A stretch of DNA of 39,535 nt, from assembly GCA_016125475.1 (NCBI GenBank), contig WGLR01000030.1, forward strand, positions 1-39,535, in the 5' to 3' direction. Below the pieces are notes generated by a model that saw only the letters and a program-made list of their open reading frames with translations, was not told the origin of the DNA and did no database searches. Positions 18,386 to 26,965 of the stretch are shown here, piece after piece (the first letter of the stretch is position 1; the number at the start of each line of letters is the position of its first letter). Origin of the DNA: Betaproteobacteria bacterium. GTDB taxonomy: Bacteria; Pseudomonadota; Gammaproteobacteria; Burkholderiales; Ga0077523. Both the position numbers and the translations under genes were made by a program.

Positions 18386-18958
18386 GTGGATGCACTCTTG
18401 GGGATCTCGCGCGCCATCGACGCGCTGAACGAACAAGTCGGCCGCCTCTTGAAGTGGCTGGTCCTGATCATGGCGCTCGTGAGCGCGGGCAACGCCGTCG
18501 TGCGCTACACGCTGGACACGAGTTCGAACGCGTGGCTCGAACTGCAGTGGTACCTGTTCGCTGCCGTGTTCCTCATGTGCTCGGGCTACACCCTGCTGCA
18601 CAACGAGCACATCCGCATCGACGTGCTGTCGTCCCGCTTCTCGCCGAGGACCCGCGCGAAGATCGACGTGTTCGGCACGATCTTCTTCCTGCTCCCGGTG
18701 GCCACGTACATCCTGTACCTCTCGTGGCCGGTGTTCATGAACGCCTGGACGAGCGGCGAGATGTCGAGCAACGCAGGCGGACTCATCCGCTGGCCCGCGC
18801 GCCTCATGGTTCCCGCAGGTTTCTTCCTGCTGACGATCCAGGCGGTCTCGGAGCTCATCAAGCGGATAGCCTACCTGATGGGTCGCATTCCCGACCCGGC
18901 GGAAAAGCACGGGGGCGGCCCGCACGGACAGGGCCCAGCGGAAACGGAACACGTCTGA
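18386..18958 (+). CDS. TRAP transporter small permease (DctQ)
   Basis: A 190-residue membrane subunit with four predicted helices (about residues 22-42, 52-72, 95-115 and 140-162). The DctQ hallmarks WLELQWYLFAAVFLMCSGY and HIRIDVL are present. The C-terminal tail is Gly/His/Pro-rich. It pairs with the large permease 19 bases downstream to move an organic acid with sodium. The start is GTG at 18386, preceded by GAAGG. Confidence 0.93.
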   Translation: MDALLGISRAIDALNEQVGRLLKWLVLIMALVSAGNAVVRYTLDTSSNAWLELQWYLFAAVFLMCSGYTLLHNEHIRIDVLSSRFSPRTRAKIDVFGTIFFLLPVATYILYLSWPVFMNAWTSGEMSSNAGGLIRWPARLMVPAGFFLLTIQAVSELIKRIAYLMGRIPDPAEKHGGGPHGQGPAETEHV

Positions 18959-18977
18959 GCCGGAGCCTGACAATAAA

Positions 18978-20573
18978 ATGATCGCATTCATCATCGAATA
19001 CATGGCGCCGCTCATGTTCGCGGCGCTCGTCGTCTTCCTGCTGCTGGGGTATCCCGTGGCGTTCGCACTCGGTGCGATCGGCCTAGGTTTCGGCGTCATC
19101 GGCGTAGAGCTCAACCTGTTGCACCCGGCGCTGTTCCAGGCGCTGCCCGAGCGTCTCTTCGGCATCATGGGGAACGAGACACTCCTTGCGGTGCCGTTCT
19201 TCACGTTCATGGGCCTCATCCTCGAACGAAGCGGCATGGCCGAGGACCTGCTCGACACGATCGGGCAGCTCTTCGGCCCCGTGCGCGGCGGCCTCGCCTA
19301 CGCCGTGATCTTCGTGGGAGCCCTGCTCGCCGCCACGACGGGCGTCGTGGCCGCATCCGTGATCTCGATGGGCCTCATCTCGCTGCCGATCATGATGCGG
19401 TACAACTACGACCGGCGCCTCGCATCCGGCGTGATCTGCGCTTCCGGCACGCTCGCCCAGATCATCCCGCCGTCGCTCGTGCTGATCGTGCTCGCCGACC
19501 AGATCGGCCGGTCTGTTGGCGACATGTACGCGGGAGCGATCTGGCCTTCCGTCGTGCTGACGAGCATGTACTTCCTCTACGTGTTCGTCCGCGTGACGTT
19601 CTGGCCGAACGTTGCACCCGCGCTCCCGCCCGAGGCACGGACGCTGCGCGGCTTCAAGCTGCTGAAGCGCGTGATCTTCGTGCTGATGCCTCCGCTGGCC
19701 CTGATCTTCCTCGTGCTCGGCACGATCTTCCTTGGCATCGCGACGCCGACGGAAGGCGGCGCCATGGGGGCTACAGGCGCGCTTTTCCTCGCGGGCATCA
19801 ACCGCAAGCTCTCGATGCCGGTGCTGAAGCAGGCGATGAACACCACGGCGAAACTCTCTTCCTTCGTGCTCTTCATTCTCGTCGGCTCCACGGTGTTCAG
19901 CCTGACGTTCCGGGCCGTCGACGGCGATCTCTGGGTCGAGCACCTGCTGACCGGACTGCCGGGCGGACAGACCGGCTTCCTGATCGTCGTGAACCTGCTC
20001 GTGTTCGTGCTCGCGTTCTTCCTCGACTTCTTCGAGCTCGCGTTCATCATCATCCCGCTGCTCGCCCCCGTCGCTGACAAGCTCGGGATCGACCTGATCT
20101 GGTTCGGCGTGCTGCTCGGCGTGAACATGCAGACGTCGTTCATGCACCCGCCGTTCGGCTTCGCACTGTTCTACCTGCGCAGCGTGGCAGCCGCGAAGGA
20201 GTACATAGACAAGATAACCGGCAAGGTCATCCAGCCGATCACGACCGGACAGATCTACTGGGGTGCGGTGCCATTCGTCTGCATCCAGATCGTCATGGTC
20301 TCGATCCTGATCGCGTTCCCGGGGCTCGTCACGAGCAACCTGGACACGCACAAGATCGACATCAACAACGTGAAGATCGTGATTCCGCCGATGGACGACG
20401 GCATGGCCGATCACGCTCCGCCGGATTTCGGACCATCCGGCGACGGTGGAGGCGGAGGTGGCCCGAGCGATCTGGAGTCCGCGTTCGGTGCGCCCGACAA
20501 GGGTGGCTCGGCGCCGAAGCAGGACAACAGCACGAAGAAGGGCGAGGAACTCGAGGATCTCTTCAAGAACTAG
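18978..20573 (+). CDS. TRAP transporter large permease (DctM)
   Basis: A 531-residue inner-membrane protein with about a dozen hydrophobic helices. Family motifs visible include FMGLILERSG, LLAATTGVVAAS, ASGTLAQIIPPSLVLIVL, GIATPTEGGAMGATGA and MQTSFMHPPFGFALFYLRS. The last 80 residues form an unusual hydrophilic tail with a Gly-rich run (GDGGGGGGPSDLESAFG), and end in a Lys/Glu-rich segment. Forms one unit with the DctQ gene; the two binding-protein genes lie convergently downstream on the other strand. Confidence 0.95.
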   Translation: MIAFIIEYMAPLMFAALVVFLLLGYPVAFALGAIGLGFGVIGVELNLLHPALFQALPERLFGIMGNETLLAVPFFTFMGLILERSGMAEDLLDTIGQLFGPVRGGLAYAVIFVGALLAATTGVVAASVISMGLISLPIMMRYNYDRRLASGVICASGTLAQIIPPSLVLIVLADQIGRSVGDMYAGAIWPSVVLTSMYFLYVFVRVTFWPNVAPALPPEARTLRGFKLLKRVIFVLMPPLALIFLVLGTIFLGIATPTEGGAMGATGALFLAGINRKLSMPVLKQAMNTTAKLSSFVLFILVGSTVFSLTFRAVDGDLWVEHLLTGLPGGQTGFLIVVNLLVFVLAFFLDFFELAFIIIPLLAPVADKLGIDLIWFGVLLGVNMQTSFMHPPFGFALFYLRSVAAAKEYIDKITGKVIQPITTGQIYWGAVPFVCIQIVMVSILIAFPGLVTSNLDTHKIDINNVKIVIPPMDDGMADHAPPDFGPSGDGGGGGGPSDLESAFGAPDKGGSAPKQDNSTKKGEELEDLFKN

Positions 20574-20597
20574 GATTCCCGAGCAGACGTCCCGACT

Positions 20598-20630
20598 CGA
20601 CGAACCCCGCGGAAGCGGGGTTCGTCGTTT
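20598..20630 (+). terminator. Intrinsic terminator after dctM
   Basis: A perfect 13-bp stem, CGACGAACCCCGC (20598-20610) against its complement at 20615-20627, with a GGAA loop, begins 25 bases after the dctM stop. A short TTT follows. The T-run is weak, but the stem is strong. Confidence 0.75.
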
Positions 20631-20883
20631 CCGGGCCCGGAATTTACCCGACCGAACTCCGTGGCGGGCGCACCAGGCGCGCAGCGCCCTCCCCGCGATC
20701 AGGATCCAGCCACTGCGGTACCGTCAGACCGGCCTTTCGCGCCCGGCGCAGGCGGGAGCCAACGCACGGCCTCGCGCCGTGATGGGTGGCGATCGTCGGT
20801 GAAACCGGACAGGACTCCGGGTGCTGCGCGCAACGCACGGCACGGGCCCCGATCGGATGGATCGCTGCCTTCGGGAAACGACT
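20631..20883. other. Convergent spacer between dctM and binding-protein gene
   Basis: About 250 bases between two terminators facing each other. I see no gene, repeat or RNA here. Confidence 0.4.
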
Positions 20884-20920
20884 GCACAAAAACAAAGGGC
20901 CCCGCTTGCGCGGGGCCCTT
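20884..20920 (-). terminator. Intrinsic terminator of the first dctP gene
   Basis: On the minus strand an 11-bp perfect stem, AAGGGCCCCGC with its complement (20895-20905 and 20910-20920), has a four-base loop. It is followed by a T-rich tract, read from the complement of 20884-20894 (CTTTGTTTTTGTG context). A textbook Rho-independent terminator, 31 bases past the stop codon. Confidence 0.9.
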
Positions 20921-20951
20921 CGTCAGGAGAAGAAGAAACGTCGAGGCGAAC

Positions 20952-22046
20952 TTACCTGCCGCGACCGATCTTCGAGCTGAAGGCGTAGTTGTCGTACGTA
21001 CCTTCGGCCACGCGCCACCAGAGGAACTGGTCGTCGCGGAACTTCTTCCACTGCGGATACACCCGCGCCCAGTGCGCGCTCTGCGACTTCAGCTCGTCGT
21101 AGAGATCGTAGGCCGCCTTCTCGCAGGCCTCCATCACGGGCCGCGGGAACGGACGCAGCTTCGTGCCGCCACCCACGAGGCGGCGCAGGGCCGTCGGGTT
21201 CAGCGAGTCGTACTTCGCCGGCATCCAGACGCAGACTTCACCGCAGGCGACTTCGAGCGCGGTCTGGTAGGACTTCGGCAGGTCGTGCCACATCTTCTCG
21301 TTGACGAGCAGCGAGGTCATCGGACCCGCTTCCCACCAGCCCGGGTAGTAGTAGTACTTCGCGACCTTGTTGAAGCCGAGTTTCTCGTCGTCGTACGGGC
21401 CGACCCACTCGGCACCATCGATCGTGCCCTTCTCGAGCGCCGGATAGATGTCCGCCGCACCGATCTGCTGCGGCACCGCGCCGACCTTCGCGAGGATCAG
21501 GCCCGGCATGCCGCCGATGCGGAACTTGAGGCCCTTGAGGTCCTCGACCGTCTTGATCTCCTTGCGGAACCAGCCGCCCATCTGGCAGCCCGTGTTGCCC
21601 GCCGCGAACGCGACGCAGCCGTATTCCTTGAACAGGGGGGCCATCGCTTCACGGCCGCCGCCTTCGAACCACCACGAGTAGTTCTGGCGGGCATTGCCGC
21701 CGAAACCGACTGCCGTGCCGAGCGCGAACGTTGGGTCCTTGCCGAAGTAGTAGTAGGACGACGTGTGGCCGAGTTCGACCGTGCCGGCCTGAACTGCGTC
21801 CAGAACCTGCAGAGACGGCACGATCTCCCCACCCGCGAACACGCGGATGTTGAAATTCCCGTCGGTCAGTTCGCTGACACGCCGTGCGATGCGGTCGGCC
21901 CCGCCGAACAGCGTGTCGAGGCTCTTCGGCCAGCTGGCGGCCATGCGCCAGTTCAGCTTGGGCTGAGACGCGGCGATCGCCGGCGCGGCGACGGCACCCG
22001 CTGCCGCGCCGACCGTGGCTTTCTTCAGAAATGACCTGCGCTCCAT
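20952..22046 (-). CDS. TRAP transporter substrate-binding protein (TakP-like), copy 1
   Basis: A 364-residue periplasmic binding protein of the DctP family, close to the TakP/FcbT1 (mannitol/chloroaromatic) branch. A Tat signal (ERRSFLKK, then an Ala-rich stretch to AIAAS) means export of the folded protein. The ligand motifs of TakP are visible: Gln in GNTGCQMGGWFRKEI, Arg in GLKFRIGGM, and Glu-Trp in IDGAEWVGPYDD. In TakP the corresponding residues hold a 2-oxo acid and a sodium ion. ATG 22044-22046 is preceded by AAGGAAGAGGAG. It is more than 80 percent identical to the neighbouring copy; each copy is followed by its own hairpin. Confidence 0.94.
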   Translation of the reverse strand: MERRSFLKKATVGAAAGAVAAPAIAASQPKLNWRMAASWPKSLDTLFGGADRIARRVSELTDGNFNIRVFAGGEIVPSLQVLDAVQAGTVELGHTSSYYYFGKDPTFALGTAVGFGGNARQNYSWWFEGGGREAMAPLFKEYGCVAFAAGNTGCQMGGWFRKEIKTVEDLKGLKFRIGGMPGLILAKVGAVPQQIGAADIYPALEKGTIDGAEWVGPYDDEKLGFNKVAKYYYYPGWWEAGPMTSLLVNEKMWHDLPKSYQTALEVACGEVCVWMPAKYDSLNPTALRRLVGGGTKLRPFPRPVMEACEKAAYDLYDELKSQSAHWARVYPQWKKFRDDQFLWWRVAEGTYDNYAFSSKIGRGR

Positions 22047-22362
22047 GCGTTACTCCTCTTCCTTTTCGGTTGACAACGTATTCCAGAACCCGACCGCCAC
22101 AGCTTGCATGCGCGCGCTCAACGAACCGGCCCGGACTCTCTCCCAGCGGTACCACCCTGCGATGACCGGACAGAACAACATTGGCATTGCCTGACGCCAC
22201 CACACTGCACACGACTGCAGGAAGCACAAAACCTTACCACAGTGCACGTGCCGAATTGCGCCACGAAGTCAATGAAACCCTGTCGCGACAAGTACCGCCC
22301 TCACGGCAACCCCGCTCGCCGACGATGCGGCGAGCGGGGTTCGAACGGGACCGGGACGGGCG
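22047..22362. other. Spacer between the tandem dctP copies
   Basis: This 316-base spacer carries the leader and probable promoter of copy 1 plus the 3' hairpin of copy 2. The stretch at about 22200-22260 is less GC-rich than the surroundings and could be promoter DNA for copy 1. No gene is seen. Confidence 0.4.
22308..22341 (-). terminator. Strong hairpin after the second dctP gene
   Basis: A perfect 14-bp stem (AACCCCGCTCGCCG at 22308-22321 against 22328-22341) with a six-base loop lies about 21 bases past the stop of copy 2. No T-run follows on either strand. It may stabilise the 3' end or only partly terminate, which would let copy 1 be transcribed from the upstream promoter. Confidence 0.5.
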
Positions 22363-23460
22363 CTAGCGACCCATCCCGATCTTCGAACTGAATGCATAGT
22401 TGTCATAGGTACCTTCCGCGACGCGCCACCACAGGAACTGGTCGTCACGGAACTTCTTCCACTCCGGATACACCCGGGCCCAGTGCGCGCTCTTTCCCTT
22501 GAGTTCGTCGTAGAGCTCGTACGCGGCCTTCTCGCAGGCTTCGAGCACGGCCCGCGGGAACGGCCGCAGCTTGGTGCCCGAACCGACCAGGCGGCGAAGG
22601 GCGGCCGGATTCACGGCGTCGTACTTCGCGGGCATCCAGATGCAGGCCTCCGCCGACGCGACCTCGAGCGCGGTCTGGTAGGCCTTCGGCAGGTCATGCC
22701 ACATCTTGTCGTTGATGAGCAGCATGCTCATCGGCCCCGCTTCCCACCAGCCCGGGTAGTAGTAGTACTTCGCGACCTTGTTGAAGCCGAGCTTCTCGTC
22801 GTCGTACGGGCCGACCCATTCGGCGCCATCGATCGTGCCCTTCTCGAGCGCCGGATAGATGTCCGCGCCACTGATCTGCTGCGGCACCGCACCGATCTTC
22901 GCGAGCACGAGCCCCGGCATGCCGCCGATGCGGAACTTGAGTCCCTTGAGGTCGTCGACGGTCTTGATCTCCTTGCGGAACCAGCCGCCCATCTGACACC
23001 CGGTGTTCCCCGCCGCGAACGCGACGCAGTTGTATTCCTTGAACAGCGGTGCCATGGCTTCGCGGCCGCCGCCCGCGTACCACCATGCGAAGTTCTGGCG
23101 CGCGTTGCCGCCGAATCCGATCGCGGTACCGAGCGCGAACGTCGGATCCTTGCCGAAGTAGTAATAAGTGGCCGTGTGTCCCACTTCGACCGTGCCGGCC
23201 TGGACCGCGTCGAGCACCTGAAGTGCCGGCACGATCTCGCCGCCCGCGAACACGCGGATCTGGAACTTCCCGTCGGTGAGCTCGCTCACGCGTCGCGCGA
23301 TGAGTTCCGCACCGCCGAAAAGGGTGTCGATGCTCTTCGGCCAGCTCGCGGCCATGCGCCACTGGATCGATGGCTGCGATGCCGCGATGGCCGGAGCCGC
23401 CACGGCGCCCGCTGCTGCGGCCCCGATACCTGCCTTCTTCAGAAACGATCTGCGCTCCAT
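22363..23460 (-). CDS. TRAP transporter substrate-binding protein (TakP-like), copy 2
   Basis: A 365-residue paralogue of the downstream gene at 20952-22046, with the same Tat signal (ERRSFLKK) and the same ligand motifs (CQMGGWFRKEI, KFRIGGM, DGAEWVGPYDD). Differences are scattered, mostly conservative, and cluster at the signal peptide, near residue 95-120 (VGHTATYYY, NFAWWYAGG) and at 255-285. The frame is open for 14 more codons upstream, but GGGAGGAAGG directly precedes the ATG at 23458-23460, so I start there. The gene is divergent from the CoA-transferase gene. Confidence 0.94.
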   Translation of the reverse strand: MERRSFLKKAGIGAAAAGAVAAPAIAASQPSIQWRMAASWPKSIDTLFGGAELIARRVSELTDGKFQIRVFAGGEIVPALQVLDAVQAGTVEVGHTATYYYFGKDPTFALGTAIGFGGNARQNFAWWYAGGGREAMAPLFKEYNCVAFAAGNTGCQMGGWFRKEIKTVDDLKGLKFRIGGMPGLVLAKIGAVPQQISGADIYPALEKGTIDGAEWVGPYDDEKLGFNKVAKYYYYPGWWEAGPMSMLLINDKMWHDLPKAYQTALEVASAEACIWMPAKYDAVNPAALRRLVGSGTKLRPFPRAVLEACEKAAYELYDELKGKSAHWARVYPEWKKFRDDQFLWWRVAEGTYDNYAFSSKIGMGR

Positions 23461-23763
23461 ACCTTCCTCCCTTTCATTGAGATTTTGATTCTCGGAATGC
23501 AAACCGTCGGGAGCGTCGTCCCGGCAGTCCGGAGCACATCACCCGGAGAGCCCGACACGCCCTTCGGCCCTGCGCTGATCACCTCGCGTTTCCCGGACTG
23601 CCTTTCGCAGGACACGCACCTGCCACAACCGGAACCCGGTCGCCGCGAGGCAAACATCGTTCACTGGTATCGAGGCCGGCCACCGACCGGCGTTGCCCTC
23701 CTTCGATGACGGGAAGTACTATCCCACAAATTCCGGCCTTCAACGATCACGGGCCTCAACGCG

Positions 23764-24978
23764 ATGACAGAACCCAACACGATCGATCCGGCGACGCCGG
23801 CAGACCCCGCCCTGAAGGGTCTGCGCGTTCTCGACCTCACCCGTGTGCGCGCGGGACCCACGTGCGTGCGCATGCTCGCCGACTTCGGCGCGGACGTAAT
23901 CAAGATCGAGTCGCCGCCCGGCGTCGACCCGAACGAGAGCATGGGCGGGCCGCGCGACGGCGGGGACTTCCAGAATCTGCACCGCAACAAGCGGTCGATG
24001 ACGCTGAATCTCAAGACCGAGGAGGGTCGCGGCATCTTCATGCGGCTCGCGAAGGACACCGACGTCGTCGCGGAGAACTACCGCCCCGACGTGAAGTTCC
24101 GCCTCGGCATCGACTACGAATCCCTGCGCGCGGTGAACCCGCGCATCATCCTCGCGAGTGTCTCCGGCTTCGGGCAGGACGGCCCCTACCGCAATCGTCC
24201 CGGTTTCGATCAGATCGCGCAGGGCATGGGCGGACTCATGGCGATCACCGGCCTGCCGGGACAGGGCCCGGTCCGCGCCGGCATCGCGGTCGCGGATTCA
24301 TCCAGCGGACTCTACGCGGCGCTCGGCGTGTTCATCGCGCTGCTCGAACGCGCGCGCACCGGGCAGGGGCAGTGGGTACAGGCCTCGCTGCTGCAGTCGC
24401 AGATCGCGATGCTCGACTTCCAGGCAGCCCGATATCTCGTCTCGGGCGAGGTGCCCGGACAGGCCGGCAACGATCATCCGACGAGCATCCCGACGGGCGT
24501 CTTCGAGACCGAGGACGGCCACATCAACATCGCGACCGCGGGCGAGGGGCAGTGGCGCCAGCTCTGCACCGCACTCGGTCTGGAAGAACTTCTCGAGAAT
24601 CCTGACTTCCAGTCGGAACAGCTCCGCTCGAAGCATCGCGTCGCGGTGAACACCGCACTCAGCGAAGCCACGCGCTCGTTCACGAGTCAGGCACTGATCG
24701 ACCTTCTGAACGGCGTGGGCGTGCCGTGCGGCCCGATCTATCGCGTGGACGAGATGTTCGCGGATCCCCAGGTGCAGCATCTCGGGGCCGCCGCCCCGGT
24801 CCGTCATCCGCGGCTCGGCGACATCCGGCTCGTCGCACAGCCGGTCAAGCTCACCCGAACGCCCGCGAGAATCGAAACGGCTGCACCGGATGCCGGCGAA
24901 CACACGGACGCCATCCTCCACGACTTGGGCTACACGGATCCGCAGATCACGGATCTCAGGGCACGGAAGGTGGTGTAA
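23764..24978 (+). CDS. CaiB/BaiF (class III) CoA-transferase
   Basis: A 404-residue cytosolic CoA-transferase that moves CoA between carboxylic acids. The N-terminal motif LKGLRVLDLTRVRAGP and LADFGADVIKIESP are characteristic. Asp149 in RPGFDQIAQGMGG corresponds to the catalytic Asp169 of formyl-CoA transferase. ITGLPGQGPVRAG and GVPCGPIYRVDEMF are also typical. Substrates cannot be told from sequence. It is followed 93 bases later by a crotonase-fold gene, so the two probably act on the same acyl-CoA. No obvious ribosome site precedes ATG 23764. Confidence 0.94.
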   Translation: MTEPNTIDPATPADPALKGLRVLDLTRVRAGPTCVRMLADFGADVIKIESPPGVDPNESMGGPRDGGDFQNLHRNKRSMTLNLKTEEGRGIFMRLAKDTDVVAENYRPDVKFRLGIDYESLRAVNPRIILASVSGFGQDGPYRNRPGFDQIAQGMGGLMAITGLPGQGPVRAGIAVADSSSGLYAALGVFIALLERARTGQGQWVQASLLQSQIAMLDFQAARYLVSGEVPGQAGNDHPTSIPTGVFETEDGHINIATAGEGQWRQLCTALGLEELLENPDFQSEQLRSKHRVAVNTALSEATRSFTSQALIDLLNGVGVPCGPIYRVDEMFADPQVQHLGAAAPVRHPRLGDIRLVAQPVKLTRTPARIETAAPDAGEHTDAILHDLGYTDPQITDLRARKVV

Positions 24979-25071
24979 CCCTCCCGTCGTCCGTGAGCAG
25001 CCGCGAACATCACACACGAACCCGCCGGCCGGGCGCGGCACGTCCGGCCGGCACACGAGGAAGGCACATCC

Positions 25072-25866
25072 ATGACGACTCAGGACCCTGCACTGCACGC
25101 GCGAAACGACGGCGCGATCGGCTGGCTCACGCTTTCGAACCCGCCGCGGCTGAACGCGATCACGTTCGACATGTGGCGGACCATGCCGGCAGCCATCGAG
25201 TCCTTCGTCGCGGACCCGGACATCCGCATGATCGTGATCACGGGAGAAGGCGACCGCGCGTTCTCGGCCGGTGCCGACATCTCGCAGTTCGAGAAGCAGC
25301 GCAGTTCCGGTGACGCGCTCGCGCAGTACAACCAGGCGATCAAGACGGCCACGCACGCACTGCTCGAGTGCCCGAAACCGACCATCGCGAAGGTGCGCGG
25401 AGTCTGTGTCGGCGGCGGCCTCGCCCTCGCGCTCGACTGCGACCTCAGATTCTGCTCGGACGATGCGATGTTCAGGATGCCCGCTGCACGGCTGGGACTC
25501 GGGTACGAATTCGCGGGGATCGAGCGGATGGTGCAGATGATCGGTTTCGCGCACACCTACGACGTGTTCTTCTCCGCGCGCAAGATCCGTGCGTCCGAGG
25601 CCGCGTCCATGGGTCTCGTCACCCGGATGTTTCCGGCCACGGAATTCGATCAGGGCTTCGCCGAATACTGCGCACTCGTCGCCGACAACGCACCGCTCAC
25701 GATGGCCGCCGCGAAGTTCGCGATCCGGCAGATCGCCCGCGATGCCGGCGAGCGCGACATGGAACGCGTGGAGGCCATGTACCGGGCCTGCTTCGCGAGC
25801 GAGGATTACGCGGAGGGACGGCGCGCGTTTCTCGAGAAGCGCACGCCGAAGTTTCGCGGACGCTAG
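25072..25866 (+). CDS. Enoyl-CoA hydratase/isomerase (crotonase) family protein
   Basis: A 264-residue crotonase-fold protein. The oxyanion-hole segments are present: DRAFSAGADISQFE and VRGVCVGGGLALALDCDLRF. The two catalytic glutamates of hydratases are not: the E144 position of rat crotonase is Ala138 (FRMPAARLG), and the E164 position is Asp164 (FAHTYDVFF). It may therefore be an isomerase, hydrolase, decarboxylase or a hydratase using other residues. A good ribosome site (GAGGAAGG) precedes ATG 25072. It sits between a CoA-transferase and a secreted DUF6282-type protein. Confidence 0.92.
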   Translation: MTTQDPALHARNDGAIGWLTLSNPPRLNAITFDMWRTMPAAIESFVADPDIRMIVITGEGDRAFSAGADISQFEKQRSSGDALAQYNQAIKTATHALLECPKPTIAKVRGVCVGGGLALALDCDLRFCSDDAMFRMPAARLGLGYEFAGIERMVQMIGFAHTYDVFFSARKIRASEAASMGLVTRMFPATEFDQGFAEYCALVADNAPLTMAAAKFAIRQIARDAGERDMERVEAMYRACFASEDYAEGRRAFLEKRTPKFRGR

Positions 25867-25936
25867 TCGGCCGCCGGAACGGCGAGACCGCCGGGGCCGG
25901 CGGTCGTCCGTGCACACCTGTCAGGGGAGGAGAAAC

Positions 25937-26908
25937 ATGAACTGCTTCATCCGGCTCGCGTCGGTCGCCCTGCTGCTGTCATCCTCCGCGGGACTTCACG
26001 CCCAGGATCTGCGCGTGTTCCCGCCCGCCCCGCCGGTGCAGAGTCCGATAGCGGGCGCCATCGACTTCCACGTGCACTCCGCGCCCGACGTCTTCGGACG
26101 CAGCGTCACGGACATCGAGGCCGCCACGCTCGCGCGACGGATGGACATGCGCGCGATCGTGCTCAAGAACCACGTCACCGCGACGGCCGATCGCGCGGCG
26201 ATCACGCGCGAGGTCGTGCCCGGCATCGAGGTATTCGGTGGTGTCGTGCTCAATCGCGCCGTCGGCGGCGTGAATCCGGACGCCGTGGAATGGATGTCGC
26301 GCATGTCCGGCCGGTACGGCAAGGTCGTCTGGCTGCCGACCATCGACGCCGCCCACCACATGAAGACATTCGGTGTGCCGGGCGAAGGACTCCGTGTCGT
26401 CGTCGACGGCACCGTCACGCCCGAAACCGACGCCGTGCTGCGGATCATCGCGCGCGAGAACCTCGTGCTCGAGACCGGGCACGTGAGCCCGGAGGAAGTG
26501 ATCGCCGTGATCCGGCGCGGACGCGATCTCGGCGTGCGCAACATGCTCGTCACGCACGCGACCGCCCAGGTCCCCAATCTGTCCGTCACCCAGATGCGCG
26601 AGGTCGCCGCACTCGGCGGCTACCTCGAACTCGACTTCATCGGCGAACTCATGGGGCCGGACGCGCACCTGCCGTGGATGCGCCACTGGCGTCACGTGTC
26701 GATCGCGGAAATGGCGGCGACCATCCGCGCCGTGGGGCCGGAGCACATCGTCCTCGCGACCGATCTCGGTCAGACCGGCAACCCGACACAGCCCGACGGC
26801 ATGATCATGCTGGTCCAGGGCCTGCGCAAGGCCGGCATTCCCGAGGAGGACCTGCAGCGGATGATGCGCACGAATCCGGCGCGCCTGCTCGGGCTGCCGT
26901 CTCTCTGA
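25937..26908 (+). CDS. Secreted DUF6282-type, amidohydrolase-like protein
   Basis: A 323-residue protein with a Sec signal peptide ending near LHAQ (residue 23). It resembles the DUF6282 family. Motifs suggest a TIM-barrel metal-dependent hydrolase: DFHVHSAPDVF (His45, His47), VLKNHVTATADRA, NRAVGGVNPDAVEW, VWLPTIDAAHH, LVTHATAQ and LATDLGQ. The histidines and the late Asp would be metal ligands. The substrate is unknown. A strong ribosome site, GGGGAGGAG, precedes ATG 25937. The gene is 70 bases downstream of the crotonase gene. An export signal on this family is notable. Confidence 0.82.
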   Translation: MNCFIRLASVALLLSSSAGLHAQDLRVFPPAPPVQSPIAGAIDFHVHSAPDVFGRSVTDIEAATLARRMDMRAIVLKNHVTATADRAAITREVVPGIEVFGGVVLNRAVGGVNPDAVEWMSRMSGRYGKVVWLPTIDAAHHMKTFGVPGEGLRVVVDGTVTPETDAVLRIIARENLVLETGHVSPEEVIAVIRRGRDLGVRNMLVTHATAQVPNLSVTQMREVAALGGYLELDFIGELMGPDAHLPWMRHWRHVSIAEMAATIRAVGPEHIVLATDLGQTGNPTQPDGMIMLVQGLRKAGIPEEDLQRMMRTNPARLLGLPSL

Positions 26909-26965
26909 CCCGAAGATTTCCCGACCCACAGGACGACGTACCGTCGCAGCCGGCGCGTCGTCTCG

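Noticed and set aside
22330-22350. GGGGTTCGAACGGG, resembling a tRNA T-arm
   Set aside because: It is one arm of the hairpin after the dctP gene; no acceptor, D or anticodon arms can be built around it.
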